DNA of 64,000 nucleotides. Source: JANQJA01 sp965267485 (GTDB taxonomy: Bacteria; Pseudomonadota; Gammaproteobacteria; Pseudomonadales; Azotimanducaceae). A model generated the notes under the pieces. That model did no database searches, had not been told where the DNA came from, and saw only the letters and a list, made by a program, of their open reading frames with translations. Shown here one piece after another: positions 22,350-30,341 of the stretch; positions within the stretch are counted from its first letter, which is position 1, and each line of letters opens with the position of its first letter. The stretch is taken from contig OZ254080.1 of assembly GCA_965267485.1 (NCBI GenBank), positions 2,108,001-2,172,000 on the forward strand. Direction: 5' to 3'. The position numbers were made by a program, and so were the translations under genes.

Positions 22350-22838
22350 ATGCGTATCGGCGTCGTCTCCGACACCCACAATAACCTGAGAAACGTTCGA
22401 CGCATCGTTGAATTGTTCAACGAGTCGGGCGTCGAACGCGTTATTCATACCGGCGACATTACCCAGGCCAAGACGATCGAGGTCTTCGCCGATCTCGAAG
22501 CCCCGATGTGGGGGGTCTACGGCAACAACGATCAGGGTGAACTCGTCCATCTGGAGGAGGTCGCGGGTGATCTCGGCTTCGACTTCATCCAGCCGCCGTT
22601 GCCGCTCGAATGGGCCGGTCGACGGATCGTCGTGGTGCACGATCCGCTCGAACTCTCGCTGGTGACACCGTCGGACTTTGACCTCGTGCTGCACGGGCAC
22701 ACGCACCTGCTGCGAATCGATGACATGGGATCGCACCTGATCTTCAATCCGGGAGAATGCGCGGGGATGATGAAAGGGCGGAATGCGATCGGCGTGATCG
22801 ACCTCGAGGCGATGGCGCCGCAAATCATCCGGTTTTAG
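22350..22838 (+). CDS. YfcE/MJ0936-type metallophosphodiesterase
   Basis: A 162-residue calcineurin-fold phosphodiesterase, the small MJ0936/YfcE class. Motifs are SDTHNN (residues 7-12), HTGDIT, YGNND, VVHD in place of the usual G-H, and HGHTH near the C-terminus. It hydrolyses phosphodiesters in vitro in homologues; the cellular substrate is generally unknown. The first ATG is at 22350, 20 bp after the thiolase terminator. The adjacent acyl-CoA dehydrogenase starts 104 bp downstream and is probably transcribed separately. Confidence 0.85.
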   Translation: MRIGVVSDTHNNLRNVRRIVELFNESGVERVIHTGDITQAKTIEVFADLEAPMWGVYGNNDQGELVHLEEVAGDLGFDFIQPPLPLEWAGRRIVVVHDPLELSLVTPSDFDLVLHGHTHLLRIDDMGSHLIFNPGECAGMMKGRNAIGVIDLEAMAPQIIRF

Positions 22839-22942
22839 CTGCACCCATCACCGGGCCGGATGGGCGCTCGCGCGGCGCGGCCTTTGGTGTATCGTCAGAT
22901 CACCTGAACGTCTTCCCAAAACAATCAAGAGGGGGTGCCACC

Positions 22943-24163
22943 ATGATGGACCTGGATCTGCCGGAGCGTCTCGCTCCTGTCAAAGACAAAATCGACAAGT
23001 TTGTCCGCGAGAAAATCGACCCGGTCACCGAGGAATATCTCGAACTGACAGGCAGCGAGGGTGATCGCTGGACGCTGTCATCCCGCCAGCTCGAAATCAT
23101 GGACGGGCTCAAGGCACAGGCCAAGGAAGCCGGGCTCTGGAACTTCTTCCTGCCGGATGCCCTCGGTGGCGCTGGCGTGAGCAACCTCGAATACGCGCAC
23201 CTTGCCGAGGTGATGGCGAGAAACCCGATCGCGTCCGAGGTCTTCAACTGTGCGGCACCTGATACGGGCAACATGGAAGTCATCGAGCGCTATGGCAACG
23301 AAGAGCAGAAGAAGCAGTGGCTCGAGCCTCTGCTCGAGGGCAAGATCCGCTCGGCGTTCGCCATGACCGAACCCGACGTCGCGTCCAGCGACGCGACCAA
23401 CATCGCGACCGAGGCCGTACTCGACGGAGACGAGTGGGTCATCAACGGCGAGAAGCATTATATTTCCGGCGCCGGTGACTCTCGCTGCAAGATCATGATC
23501 GTGATGGTCGTCACGAATCCGGATGCGCCGAAGCATCTGCGCCAGTCCCAGATTCTCGTCCCCATGGATAACCCGGGCGTCGAGGTGCTTCGGCCGATGT
23601 ACGTCTTCGGCAAGGACGACGCGCCACACGGTCACATGCACATCAAGTTTACCGACTGTCGCGTGCCGAAGGAGAACATCATCCTTGGCGAAGGCCGCGG
23701 ATTCGAAATCTCCCAGGGTCGCCTCGGACCGGGCCGGATTCACCATTGCATGCGGTCAATCGGTGTTGCCGAGCGTGCGCTCGAACTGCTGTGCAAGCGC
23801 GCGCTGTCGCGTACCGCTTTCGGCAAGCCGCTGGCAGAACTGGGCGGTAACTACGACGTGATCGCCAACTGCCGCATCGAGCTGGACATGTGTCGCCTCG
23901 CAGTCTTGCGTGCCGCTTACATGATGGACACCGTCGGCAACAAGGAAGCACGCAAGTACATTTCGCAGATCAAGGTCGCCGTGCCGAATATGGCCCTCAA
24001 GGTCATCGACGCCGCGATCCAGATTCACGGTGCACTCGGTGTCTCCCAGGACACACCGTTGCCGGGCATGTGGATGAGCCAGCGAACGCTCCGGCTCGCG
24101 GACGGCCCCGATGAGGTCCATCGTCGCGTGATCGCGCGCGAGGAACTCAAGAAGTACATGTAA
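22943..24163 (+). CDS. Acyl-CoA dehydrogenase, ACAD10/11-like (406 aa)
   Basis: The N-terminal domain and beta domain (FAMTEPDVASSDATN, EWVINGEKHYISGAGD) are standard for acyl-CoA dehydrogenases. GRLGPGRIHHCMRSIGVAERAL and the C-terminal TLRLADGPDEVHRRVIAREEL are the hallmark of the ACAD10/ACAD11/LvaC branch, where ADGPDEVH replaces the YEGT loop. Members of that branch work with an APH-type kinase on 4-hydroxyacyl-CoAs; a matching kinase is encoded at 30338-31390. ATG at 22943 (or 22946) follows AGAGGGGG; upstream in-frame starts lie in the preceding gene. Confidence 0.9.
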   Translation: MMDLDLPERLAPVKDKIDKFVREKIDPVTEEYLELTGSEGDRWTLSSRQLEIMDGLKAQAKEAGLWNFFLPDALGGAGVSNLEYAHLAEVMARNPIASEVFNCAAPDTGNMEVIERYGNEEQKKQWLEPLLEGKIRSAFAMTEPDVASSDATNIATEAVLDGDEWVINGEKHYISGAGDSRCKIMIVMVVTNPDAPKHLRQSQILVPMDNPGVEVLRPMYVFGKDDAPHGHMHIKFTDCRVPKENIILGEGRGFEISQGRLGPGRIHHCMRSIGVAERALELLCKRALSRTAFGKPLAELGGNYDVIANCRIELDMCRLAVLRAAYMMDTVGNKEARKYISQIKVAVPNMALKVIDAAIQIHGALGVSQDTPLPGMWMSQRTLRLADGPDEVHRRVIAREELKKYM

Positions 24164-24196
24164 GACGCATTCCCTGCGGGGTCACGTCTTGAGTTG

Positions 24197-24229
24197 GCCG
24201 CCCGGTCGCGAGGTTTGCGTTCGGGCGGC
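24197..24229. terminator. Hairpin after the acyl-CoA dehydrogenase
   Basis: GCCGCCCG (24197-24204) pairs with CGGGCGGC (24222-24229) across a 17-nt loop. No T-tract follows; it may be a weak terminator between two transcription units. Confidence 0.4.
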
Positions 24230-24274
24230 AATCCCGCTTAAATACTGGCTTCCGAGCGGAGTCAGTGTCTCTTG

Positions 24275-25141
24275 ATGGTCAGGCAATACCGCGCACTTGC
24301 TGGTGTGCTCCTCCTTCTGATGTCGGCCTTGGCGCTCGCTGAGGACGGCGCCAATTACCTCGTCAGCCGGGACATCGTCTACGGCGATTCGAACCGTCCC
24401 GACAGCGAATTGCAGTCACTCGATCTTTACTGGCTCGACAACCTGAAGCGACGTCCGGTGGTGATCTATGTGCACGATGGCGCCTGGGCGCTGGGTGACA
24501 AGTCAGACGTTCACGAGAAGCCGGGCTTTTTTGCGCTTCATGACATGGCGTTCGTCAGCATGAACTACCGGCTGCGCTGGGAGGCGAGTCTGACCGACCA
24601 GCTCGAGGATATCGGCCAGGTCATCGCCTGGGTGACCGACAACGCGGGGCAATACGGCATTGATCCCGGGCGGATTGTGCTGATGGGGCACGGCGCGGGC
24701 GCCCATCTGGTATCGCTGTTCGTCTCCCAACCCGATTACCTCGACACCGGCGACCTTGATTTTGGCAACATCCGCGCCGTCGTGAGCATTGATTCGGCGA
24801 GCTACGACATCGAAGCGCTGATGGAGAACGGGACGTACCTCGACAAGCGTCAGCACCGCCTGATCTTCGGAGAAGAGGCGCGGGGATGGCGGGCGGCGTC
24901 CCCGATCGTACACGTGAGCGGGGAAAAGCAGATTCCGCCCTTTGCCCTGTTGTATGTGCCTGACAACCAGTCGACGACAAACCAGACCCGGCAGTTCGCC
25001 CGCACCCTCCGGGATGCCGGCGTCGACGTGATCATGATCCCTGGCAACGAGAAGACCACGGAGACGATTGATGAGGAACTCGGGTCTGCCCGGGACGCCC
25101 CGACACTCGCCCTGATCGCGTTCCTGCGCGCTGCGATCTGA
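24275..25141 (+). CDS. Secreted alpha/beta-hydrolase-like pseudoenzyme
   Basis: An Sec signal peptide (LAGVLLLLMSALALA, cleaved before EDG) starts a carboxylesterase/BD-FAE-type alpha/beta fold: VVIYVHDGAWALGDK is the HGG-like oxyanion loop (here HDG), and LMGHGAGAHLVSL is the nucleophile elbow. The Ser of GHSAG is Gly140 (codon GGC), and the family's DH near the C-terminus reads NEKTTETI with Lys260 where His is expected. Two of three triad residues are therefore gone, so hydrolysis is unlikely unless other residues substitute. It may bind a ligand or a neighbour. ATG 24275 is chosen; the TTG one codon upstream gives the same peptide plus Met. The stop lies 5 bp before the next secreted protein gene. 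Confidence 0.78.
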   Translation: MVRQYRALAGVLLLLMSALALAEDGANYLVSRDIVYGDSNRPDSELQSLDLYWLDNLKRRPVVIYVHDGAWALGDKSDVHEKPGFFALHDMAFVSMNYRLRWEASLTDQLEDIGQVIAWVTDNAGQYGIDPGRIVLMGHGAGAHLVSLFVSQPDYLDTGDLDFGNIRAVVSIDSASYDIEALMENGTYLDKRQHRLIFGEEARGWRAASPIVHVSGEKQIPPFALLYVPDNQSTTNQTRQFARTLRDAGVDVIMIPGNEKTTETIDEELGSARDAPTLALIAFLRAAI

Positions 25142-25146
25142 CGCTG

Positions 25147-27519
25147 ATGCGACTGTCTGTTGCGCTGGTACTGGCGCTCTGGTGCGGTCCGTTGCTCGCC
25201 GCGCAGGTCGACGAGCTCCGTACCTCTGGCAGGCTGCTGCTCGAGCGCGCCGCCGAACGGGTCAGAAGCGGTGAGCCCGTGCCCTCCGATCTCGTCAGTA
25301 CCGCCACCGATGCGGTATCCGCCAGCGATCGCTACAGCACTGATGAACTTGCCCGCCTGCAGTCCAGGGTCGATGCGCTCGACGGGGCCCTGATCGATCT
25401 TGCCGTTGACCCAGCGCTCGCGGGCGAGGCGAGGCTGAACGCCGAGGGTCGATTTGAGGTTGGCGGGCAGGCCAGTTTCGATCTGGACTTCCGGCCGTCG
25501 CGGCCCGTCGGGCCAGGCTCAGAACTCATCGTTGCCTTCCCGGCGATGGCGCCGGGGTTGCCCCAGAATATTGATCCGGAAGGCGCGAACTTCATTGAAG
25601 CGTCAGCGGCAGAGGCGACCTTCGAGCCGCTTGTCGATATCCAGCGGGGCATCAGGGGATCTCTCGAAGGGGAGTCTGTCCGCGCGGTGTTCCGGCTCGT
25701 GGAAGGTGAAGTCCCTGCCGGTGGCATCGTCACGCTGCGCTTTCGCCGCGTGGGTATGCCTTATCGAGCACATGGCAGGTATCCCGTGCCGCTGCGCATT
25801 CGATTTGAGCCCGGGGCCTACGCTTTCGAGGTGCCGACGCCGACGCTTGCGGTGCTGCCCGGCGAAGCAGCGGCGATCGAAGTCTCTGCGCCGCCGGATG
25901 TCGGGTCCGGCGAGCGTGTGCCGGTCACTGTGAGGGTCACTGACCGCTTTGGCAATCTGGTTCGTGGCGCTCATCCGCCATTCGACGTGCTCGTTGACGG
26001 GCAGTTCGAGACGAGCATACCCGCCGGGGATGATCCGACGCCTGTCATCGAGATTCCGCCGCTGGCGCTCGGGACACACCGTATCGAGGTACGTTCCGCG
26101 GGCGGAGGGTTCCGCGCTCGCACCATTGTTCGGTCTGCGGCGCGTCCGTTGCCCGTTCGATGGATTGAACCTCACGTTTACACCGAACGTTCCGGCGGAC
26201 TGGCGCCGGAACCCGAGATCCGGGCCGCTTACGCAGGCAGGGTCGACACGGTGCTGGTGCTTGAGCGAGATGATGCCCTTGATGGGGCGCGATGGCAGCA
26301 GCGCGACACGAGTGGAAACGACGGCTTCGTACGGACTGCAAATCTCAGGGCGGGAGGTCATTCGGCGATCATCGCACCGACCGGCATGAGCGATGATCGG
26401 GCGCCGCGCCTGCAGTATCCGTCCGCAACGAGTCTCGCGACACTGCCTGCCAGCGTATTCGCGGTGGCGTTGCCGGAGGTGCCGACGGACCTGCGCACCC
26501 GCCCGGCAATGCGGATGCGACACGTGGAGATCCTGTCCGGTGCCGCCTCGCACGAGTGGTTTGGCCGTCGCATCGCAGACGAGGGCGCCCGGGTCTCGTT
26601 CACGGGTTCTGCCACTTCCCATGATCGGGGCGGGCAGTTCATCGCAATGGCCGGACGAACAGCCGTTCGGATTGAGCCCGGCGAGTCGACGCTGGACGCA
26701 CTTGCGGCCGGACGAACCTGGGTCACGAGCGGGCCGGGCATTGTGCTGGATGTCGAAACGAACGGCGTGAGCCCCGGCGGACGCGCCCCGGCGTCACCCA
26801 CCCGGACGATTCGCGGCGAGGTTCGAGGCACGGCGCCGATCGATCGTATCGAGCTCGTGCGGAACGGCGAGGTTGTCGATGTCCGGGACGTGAGCTTCGA
26901 TCCCGGGAGCCGGGTCGTGCGGGTCTCGCTGAACTCCGATTCGTCGCCTGTGGCGGGACGTTACGATCTGCCTCGAAACGGTCGCGAATGGATCGGCTAT
27001 GTACGGCTGCAGGGCGGTGAACTCACGGGCCTCGATGCCGGCAACCTGGCCGCGTTGCCGGGGCAGGCCGCCGCCATCAACCCGCGCGAACCGAATCGGG
27101 CCGACTTCATCACGTGGACGCGGGGACTCGCACGAAGCTTCTATCTCGAACTGCGGCCGTTCGAGGAACCCGAGGGGCCCCAGGAACTTGAGTTCGTGAT
27201 TCGGCGCGGCATGGAGGATGTCAGCCAGCTCCCGCTGTACCGGGAGCCCGCGGAGATTCTGCCGACGACGATGGTCATTGGCCTGCAGGAACTGCAGTCC
27301 GGGCCGGTCACCCGGGCTTACGAGGTCGACGGTTATCGGGATACGGTCACCGTCAAGCTGGTTAACCGGGAGGTGGCCGACCTGCTCGCTTTCGAGTTCG
27401 TTGATCGTCGACCGGCGGGTGCCGGGGCGGGGGACTATTACTACGTTCGGGTTGTGCAGAGTGACGACCACATTGCCGTGTCGAGCCCGACCTTCGTGGG
27501 TGGTTTTGATCCCTGGTAG
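25147..27519 (+). CDS. Large secreted multi-domain protein (790 aa), function unknown
   Basis: A signal peptide (LVALWCGPLLAA-like, ending near residue 19) starts a secreted protein rich in beta strands. Residues 190-330 look like immunoglobulin-like modules (VPVTVRVTDRFGNLVRGA). Residues of about 500-600 (LDALAAGRTWVTSGPGIVLDVETNGVSPGG, then VRGTAPIDRIELVRNGEVV) resemble the C-terminal accessory part of secreted PHP-type CehA/McbA metallohydrolases. The metal-binding PHP catalytic part is not apparent. It begins 5 bp after the pseudo-hydrolase gene and overlaps the start of the GumN-like gene, so the three secreted proteins probably form an operon. Confidence 0.62.
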   Translation: MRLSVALVLALWCGPLLAAQVDELRTSGRLLLERAAERVRSGEPVPSDLVSTATDAVSASDRYSTDELARLQSRVDALDGALIDLAVDPALAGEARLNAEGRFEVGGQASFDLDFRPSRPVGPGSELIVAFPAMAPGLPQNIDPEGANFIEASAAEATFEPLVDIQRGIRGSLEGESVRAVFRLVEGEVPAGGIVTLRFRRVGMPYRAHGRYPVPLRIRFEPGAYAFEVPTPTLAVLPGEAAAIEVSAPPDVGSGERVPVTVRVTDRFGNLVRGAHPPFDVLVDGQFETSIPAGDDPTPVIEIPPLALGTHRIEVRSAGGGFRARTIVRSAARPLPVRWIEPHVYTERSGGLAPEPEIRAAYAGRVDTVLVLERDDALDGARWQQRDTSGNDGFVRTANLRAGGHSAIIAPTGMSDDRAPRLQYPSATSLATLPASVFAVALPEVPTDLRTRPAMRMRHVEILSGAASHEWFGRRIADEGARVSFTGSATSHDRGGQFIAMAGRTAVRIEPGESTLDALAAGRTWVTSGPGIVLDVETNGVSPGGRAPASPTRTIRGEVRGTAPIDRIELVRNGEVVDVRDVSFDPGSRVVRVSLNSDSSPVAGRYDLPRNGREWIGYVRLQGGELTGLDAGNLAALPGQAAAINPREPNRADFITWTRGLARSFYLELRPFEEPEGPQELEFVIRRGMEDVSQLPLYREPAEILPTTMVIGLQELQSGPVTRAYEVDGYRDTVTVKLVNREVADLLAFEFVDRRPAGAGAGDYYYVRVVQSDDHIAVSSPTFVGGFDPW

Positions 27520-28390
27520 TCGGCCAATCGTCCTGCTGGTGGGCGTGCTGTTATGGCTCGCCGCCGGCCCTGCGCTGGCCGTGCCGCTCTGGAAAGTGGA
27601 GGGTGAGGCGGGAACGGTCTTTCTGCTCGGCTCGATCCACGCGCTGACGCCTGATCACTATCCGTTGCCCGCGAGGGTGAAGCGCGTCTACGAACGAGCC
27701 GACCGTGTCATCTTCGAGGTCGATTTGACGCGCCTGAGCCAGCCCGAGATGGCGGCAATCACCCGCGAGTATGGGGCGTATCGGCCACCCAGGACGCTGC
27801 AAACCGAGCTGTCCGATGAAACGCTTGCCGCGCTGTCGGGGTATCTGGAACGGCGTCGGCTCACGATGCAGGAGGTCAACACGGTCAAACCATGGCTGCT
27901 TGCGCTTCAGATCAGCATCAGGGAGCTACAGCGCGCTGGCTACAACCCCGCCTTCGGCCTCGACATGCATCTGATGCAGCGTGCGATTGGTGACGGCAAG
28001 CAACTGGGTGAACTCGAAACGTTTCGCGAGCAGATGAGCGCGCTGTCCGCTGACCCACCGGCGGTTCAGGAACTGGCGCTCAGGGAGGTCATCGATGGCC
28101 TTGATGGGTTCGACGCCGAACTCAAGGAGATGATCACCGCCTGGGAGGACGCGGATATCGACGCGCTCTACCAGATGGCCGTCGAGATGGTTGAGGAGGA
28201 ACCCGCGCTGGGGCCGCAGGTCGAGCGTATCGTTCATGAGCGAAATGACAGGATGGTCGAGTCGATCGTCGGGTTGCTCGAAGCAGAGGGCACCACACTC
28301 GTCGTCGTGGGCGCACTTCATCTGGGTGGTGATCGAGGTATCATTTCCATCCTTTCACGTAGTTTCGAGGTAACAGAAATTACTGAATAA
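27506..28390 (+). CDS. TraB/GumN-family protein, exported
   Basis: TraB/GumN (TIKI-like) proteins carry two GxxH motifs and a conserved Glu. They are seen as GSIHALTPDHYPLP near the mature N-terminus, VIFEVDL, and VVVGALHLGGDRGI near the C-terminus. TIKI homologues are metalloproteases of the extracytoplasmic space. A signal peptide (IVLLVGVLLWLAAGPALA) precedes the fold. The start is uncertain: TTG 27506 or GTG 27500, both inside the end of the upstream gene, so translation is probably coupled. No Shine-Dalgarno is clear. It is the last gene of this operon; a hairpin follows 48 bp after the stop. Confidence 0.82.
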   Translation: MIPGSRPIVLLVGVLLWLAAGPALAVPLWKVEGEAGTVFLLGSIHALTPDHYPLPARVKRVYERADRVIFEVDLTRLSQPEMAAITREYGAYRPPRTLQTELSDETLAALSGYLERRRLTMQEVNTVKPWLLALQISIRELQRAGYNPAFGLDMHLMQRAIGDGKQLGELETFREQMSALSADPPAVQELALREVIDGLDGFDAELKEMITAWEDADIDALYQMAVEMVEEEPALGPQVERIVHERNDRMVESIVGLLEAEGTTLVVVGALHLGGDRGIISILSRSFEVTEITE

Positions 28391-28437
28391 ACAATGCCTT
28401 GCATCAATTAATTAATGTTGGGTGAGAATCTACATCA

Positions 28438-28486
28438 ACTTGTCGGATGCGGCAGTGAACCGTATGCTTCTGCCGCTGCAACAAGT
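28438..28486 (+). promoter_or_regulatory. Long two-part hairpin upstream of the glyoxalase gene
   Basis: Outer arms ACTTGT (28438-28443) and ACAAGT (28481-28486) enclose inner arms GCGGCAG (28449-28455) and CTGCCGC (28470-28476) with a 14-nt loop. It ends 8 bp before the GGAG ribosome-binding site of the glyoxalase gene, with no T-tract. It could be a leader control element or the 3' end of the GumN-like transcript. Confidence 0.4.
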
Positions 28487-28504
28487 GACTTCTGGAGTAT
28501 CCGA

Positions 28505-28927
28505 GTGAAATATCTGCATACCATGGTCCGGGTGAAGGACATCGACGAATCCCTCGACTTTTACTGCAACAAGCTGGGTCTGACCGAGCTTCGCCGCCAT
28601 GATAACGAGGGTGGTCGCTTTACACTGGTCTTCCTGGCAGCGCCCGGTGACGAGGAGGCCCAGGTCGAACTCACCTACAACTGGGACGGTGACGAGCTGG
28701 GCGAGGGCAGTCGTAACTTCGGGCACCTGGCATACGCCGTCGATGACATCTACGAGACCTGCCAGCGGCTCATGGATGGCGGTGTGACGATCAACCGGCC
28801 ACCACGGGATGGCCGCATGGCCTTCGTTCGCTCGCCTGACAACATCTCGATCGAACTGCTGCAGCGGGGTGAGGCGAAGGCCCCTGCCGAACCGTGGCAA
28901 TCGATGGAAAACACCGGCACCTGGTAG
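28505..28927 (+). CDS. Glyoxalase I / lactoylglutathione lyase family
   Basis: A 140-residue vicinal-oxygen-chelate protein. Metal ligands are expected at His of YLHTMVRVKD (residue 5), Glu in the middle strand, His of GHLAYAVDD and Glu of ISIELLQ. The paired beta-alpha-beta-beta-beta modules and the SLDFYCNKLGL helix match GlxI, which converts methylglyoxal hemithioacetal to lactoylglutathione. GTG at 28505 is supported by GGAG at 28494-28497; a longer open frame upstream lacks family similarity. It stands alone between two hairpin/short gaps. Confidence 0.88.
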   Translation: MKYLHTMVRVKDIDESLDFYCNKLGLTELRRHDNEGGRFTLVFLAAPGDEEAQVELTYNWDGDELGEGSRNFGHLAYAVDDIYETCQRLMDGGVTINRPPRDGRMAFVRSPDNISIELLQRGEAKAPAEPWQSMENTGTW

Positions 28928-28997
28928 GTGCTTTACTCGCCTGTCGGCTTGAGATAGAAAGATCAGGCGCGTCTCTCTCACACAAAAAGGGTGCCCT

Positions 28998-29303
28998 ATG
29001 CCGACCTACATCATGCTCAGCAACCTGACCGACGAAGGTCGAAAGACCCTGAAGGCGCGACCCGAACGGCTCCGTGAGGTCAACAAGGAAATCGAATCCA
29101 TGGGTGCCAGGCTGACCGCGCAATATGCGACGCTCGGTGGCTACGACTTCGTCAACGTCATCGAGGCACCGACGAACGAGGTAATGGCGCGACTCTCCGT
29201 CGAACTCGGCTCTCGCGGCACGATCCAGATGACCACGCTACCTGCGATCAACGTCGACGAGTTCGTCGAAATGCTCGCGGGCAGTTCGCCGGGAGGCGAA
29301 TAG
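28998..29303 (+). CDS. GYD domain protein (101 aa)
   Basis: GYD proteins are small dimeric alpha+beta proteins, named for a Gly-Tyr-Asp motif; LGGYDFVNVIEAP supplies it here. MPTYIMLSNLTDEGRKTLK is the typical start, and the rest (MARLSVELGSRGTIQMTTLPAINVDEFVEML) fits the family. The function is generally unknown. Its sequence is paralogous to the N-terminal 90 residues of the next gene, which is 12 bp downstream; the pair therefore suggests a duplication in which one copy fused to an acyltransferase. Confidence 0.85.
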   Translation: MPTYIMLSNLTDEGRKTLKARPERLREVNKEIESMGARLTAQYATLGGYDFVNVIEAPTNEVMARLSVELGSRGTIQMTTLPAINVDEFVEMLAGSSPGGE

Positions 29304-29315
29304 CGGGTCTGACGA

Positions 29316-30341
29316 ATGCCCACCTACATCCTGCTGTCACGGCTGGGCCCCGAGGCCCAGCGTGCGATCATTGAGCAGCCAGAGCGCCTGCGGGAGATCC
29401 GGGAATCGCTGGAGCGCTGGGAAGCCAGCATCCACGGCGACTACCAGCTTGTCGGCGAGTACGACCACTGCTGTATCTTTGAGGTCTCGGACAACTTTCG
29501 TGCCCAGCGGGCGGTCCTGAATGAGGAACTCACGCTCGCCGATGAGAGCCGGTTGATTCCGGCCATCGATCTGCCGCTCTTCCAGCGTCTCGTCGAGCAG
29601 GAGATTCGCACAGAGGGGCCCCACGAATGGCAGGTGTCGCTGTGGGCGAAGCTGATCCGGTTCTGCTTTCGCTGGTACCATTTCTCACGCCACATCTGGG
29701 GCAGTTGCAAGCCGTTCACCGTGACCGGGCAGGAGCATTTCCGCGATATCAAGGGGCCGTGCATCGTGGTCGGCAATCACACCAGCCACTTTGATGCCCT
29801 GGCGATCTATCACGGGCTGCCGCAGCGGGTGAAGTTCAACATCTACTTCGGGGCAGCGGCCGACCGGTGGTTTCTGAAAGACGGGGGCGGGCGCAAGGAA
29901 CTCGCGCTACAGCCCTGGTACAACTCGCTGATCGGGGCATCATTTCCGATTCGGCGCGGCGGCGGTTCTGCGACCCTCGACTACTCCAAGTGGCTGCTCG
30001 ACCGCGGCGCCAGCCTCGTGATCTTCCCTGAAGGTACGCGGTCGACTTCACGGAAAATGGCGCGGTTCAAGCACGGGGTCTCGCTGCTGGCGCTCGAGAA
30101 GGGCGTGCCAGTCGTACCGGTCTACCTGACAGGACTGGCGAAGCTCAGGCCGAAAGGGTCCCGGGAAATCCACCCCGGTCCGGCGGGCGCGCATATTCAG
30201 CCTCCGATACACTTTCCGCCCGGAACGTCGGTACCGGAGGCCACGCGGATGATTTACGACGCCCTGAACTCGGTGCATACCCGGGTCATGGATCACGGCG
30301 ACGATGCCGCAAGATGGGACTGGAAAGAGGAAGCAATATGA
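29316..30341 (+). CDS. GYD domain fused to PlsC-type acyltransferase
   Basis: Residues 1-90 are a second GYD domain (MPTYILLSRLGPEAQ; GEYDHCCIFEV holds the motif). Residues of about 120-320 are a 1-acyl-sn-glycerol-3-phosphate acyltransferase: NHTSHFD (Asn154-Asp160) is the catalytic NHx4D, IRRGGGSATLDYSKWLLDRG leads to VIFPEGTRSTS (the FPEGTRS motif at 237-243), and VPVVPVYLTGL follows. It should acylate a lysophospholipid or related lipid at the membrane. The GYD part may regulate or dimerise it. I do not know this fusion from other genomes. The stop overlaps the next ATG (ATGA), so the kinase is co-translated. Confidence 0.87.
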   Translation: MPTYILLSRLGPEAQRAIIEQPERLREIRESLERWEASIHGDYQLVGEYDHCCIFEVSDNFRAQRAVLNEELTLADESRLIPAIDLPLFQRLVEQEIRTEGPHEWQVSLWAKLIRFCFRWYHFSRHIWGSCKPFTVTGQEHFRDIKGPCIVVGNHTSHFDALAIYHGLPQRVKFNIYFGAAADRWFLKDGGGRKELALQPWYNSLIGASFPIRRGGGSATLDYSKWLLDRGASLVIFPEGTRSTSRKMARFKHGVSLLALEKGVPVVPVYLTGLAKLRPKGSREIHPGPAGAHIQPPIHFPPGTSVPEATRMIYDALNSVHTRVMDHGDDAARWDWKEEAI

